Part shown: positions 4,905 to 5,709 of the stretch, piece after piece | Layout of the letters: each line of letters opens with the position of its first letter | Numbering within the stretch: the stretch's first letter is position 1 | Source: an uncultured Collinsella sp. | Lineage (GTDB): Bacteria; Actinomycetota; Coriobacteriia; Coriobacteriales; Coriobacteriaceae | Assembly: GCA_900551635.1 (NCBI GenBank) | Contig: URWQ01000112.1 | Span: 1 to 5,709, forward strand | Reading direction: 5' to 3' | DNA: 5,709 nt | The notes under the pieces: model-generated | Database searches by the model: none | What the model was told of the DNA's origin: nothing | What the model saw: only the letters and a program-made list of their open reading frames with translations | Program-made: the position numbers and the translations under genes

Positions 4905-5165
4905 TTATTTAGCGCGCTCGACGACCTCGATGAGGCGCCAACGCTTCATCTTGGACATAGGACGGGTCTCCATAACGCGGACGGTGTCGCCCACGCCAGC
5001 CGTGCACTCCTCGTCGTGAGCGTGCAGCTTCTTGGAGCTGGTCATCATCTTGCCGTACTTGGGGTGACGCTTGCGCTCGGTGATGGTGACAACAATGGTC
5101 TTGGCACCGGAGACGGAGGTAACGACACCCGTACGGACCTTACGCGAGTTACGCGAATCAGTCAT
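4905..5165 (-). CDS. rpsQ: 30S ribosomal protein S17
   Basis: This 86-residue primary 16S rRNA-binding protein has the OB-fold pattern RKVRTGVVTSVSGAKTIVV, then HPKYGKMMTSSKKLHAHDE and GDTVRVMETRPMSKMKRWRLIEVVE, all diagnostic of S17. Length is normal. The ATG follows AAGGAG at 5171-5176, and the gene begins 16 nt after the rpmC stop, consistent with one polycistronic transcript. Confidence 0.98.
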   Translation of the reverse strand: MTDSRNSRKVRTGVVTSVSGAKTIVVTITERKRHPKYGKMMTSSKKLHAHDEECTAGVGDTVRVMETRPMSKMKRWRLIEVVERAK

Positions 5166-5181
5166 GTTCTCTCCTTAGGTC

Positions 5182-5397
5182 CTACTCGGCGACAGCGGAC
5201 TTCTCCGCTGCGATCTCGCGGGCGCGCTGCTCCGTGAGGACGCGAGCGATGTCCTTCTTCACGGTGTTGACGCGAGCGGTGTTGTCCAGCTGGCTGGTGG
5301 CCATCTGGAAACGAAGGTTAAAGAGCTCGGCGCGCATTTCCTTCAGCTTCTCAACGAGCTGAGCGTCCGAGAGCTCACGAATCTTTGCGGGCTTCAT
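5182..5397 (-). CDS. rpmC: 50S ribosomal protein L29
   Basis: This 71-residue two-helix protein sits near the peptide exit tunnel. It has the conserved [24 protein letters not shown] start (residues 1-24) and the LFNLRFQMATSQLDNTARV segment, then the KKDIARVLTEQR helix. Its ATG overlaps the rplP stop by one base (TAATG on the minus strand). Its GGAGG lies inside the end of rplP, giving translational coupling. The last few residues (AAEKSAVAE) are a short Ala-rich tail. Confidence 0.97.
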   Translation of the reverse strand: MKPAKIRELSDAQLVEKLKEMRAELFNLRFQMATSQLDNTARVNTVKKDIARVLTEQRAREIAAEKSAVAE

Positions 5398-5709
5398 TAG
5401 TTCTCCTCCTTGGCGGCGGCGGCGTCCTCAGCAGCCCACTTGGCCTCGAGAGCGGCCTCCTCAGCCATCTCCTTCTCGATGCGCTGCTCAGCGTTCTTAG
5501 CAGCAACAATCTTGGTCTTGATGGGGAGCTTGTGCTGCGCAAGACGCAGAGCCTCGCGAGCGACCTCCTCGGGAACACCCTTGACCTCGAACATGATGCG
5601 GCCGGGCTTGACGACGGCCACCCACTCCTCGGGGTTACCCTTACCAGAACCCATGCGAGTCTCGGCAGGCTTCTTGGGGGTGGGCGTATCGGGGAAGATT
5701 CTTCCCGTC
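5397..5709 (-). CDS. rplP: 50S ribosomal protein L16, C-terminal 103 residues (5' end outside window)
   Basis: The reading frame stays open to the window edge: upstream of the internal ATG at 5652-5654 it continues as [17 protein letters not shown]. That matches the L16 'RIFPDKP..KKPAE.RMGSGKG' region, so the ATG is internal and the gene is cut by the window end. The Arg before MGSGKG aligns with E. coli L16 Arg81, the residue hydroxylated by the L16 arginine hydroxylase there. The body ends at the conserved KLPIKTKIV, but 35 residues follow instead of about 5 in E. coli. They form a charged Ala/Glu/Lys-rich tail (from [10 protein letters not shown] to AAAAKEEN) likely to be helical. L16 organises the A-site and central-protuberance region of the large subunit. 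Identity is secure. Confidence 0.97.
   Translation of the reverse strand, partial: TGRIFPDTPTPKKPAETRMGSGKGNPEEWVAVVKPGRIMFEVKGVPEEVAREALRLAQHKLPIKTKIVAAKNAEQRIEKEMAEEAALEAKWAAEDAAAAKEEN

Noticed and set aside
5397..5654. A short 85-residue L16 starting at the ATG at 5652-5654
   Set aside because: The conserved L16 sequence continues upstream of this ATG in the same frame to the window edge, so the Met is internal.

Overview
The window is a GC-rich actinobacterial-type segment. I think it comes from a member of the Coriobacteriia, most likely Collinsella or a close relative. The evidence is the ribosomal protein sequences (a zinc-ribbon L24 and an L16 with a charged Ala/Glu-rich tail), the codon bias, and intergenic hairpins carrying a GGGGACAGGCACC core. 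This assignment is inference from recall, not a database match.

Left part (1-1400, + strand): the C-terminal part of a U32-family protein with its Cys cluster, then a complete RluA-family pseudouridine synthase. Both families modify RNA. The U32 gene appears to carry a one-base frameshift close to its end. The expected C-terminus is intact in the neighbouring frame and stops at 725, 15 nt before the GTG start of the synthase.

Convergent intergenic region (1401-1742): gene-free but densely structured. It holds two copies of a 40-bp hairpin repeat at its edges, two diverged copies of a second hairpin family inside, and a strong intrinsic terminator between them and the right-hand edge copy.

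Middle (1743-3572, - strand): a two-gene unit of a Gfo/Idh/MocA-family NAD(P)-dependent oxidoreductase followed 3 nt later by a DeoR-family repressor. This looks like a sugar or polyol catabolic module with its own regulator. Upstream (3585-3760) lies an AT-richer regulatory region with a 28-bp imperfect palindrome and a second 14-bp palindrome that share the TTGCGCG half-site. These are the best operator candidates.

Repeat-rich spacer (3756-4030): short dispersed and tandem repeats with GTCCCC/TGCCGGCA cores and no convincing gene.

Right part (4036-5709, - strand): part of the S10/spc ribosomal protein cluster in the order rplP (partial)-rpmC-rpsQ-rplN-rplX. It ends in a strong intrinsic terminator straight after rplX, where most bacteria continue into rplE. 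The 118-nt rpsQ-rplN gap, which corresponds to the S10/spc boundary of E. coli, holds a nested RNA stem with a mutually exclusive alternative hairpin. I regard this element as the best candidate for an undescribed cis-regulatory RNA in the window.
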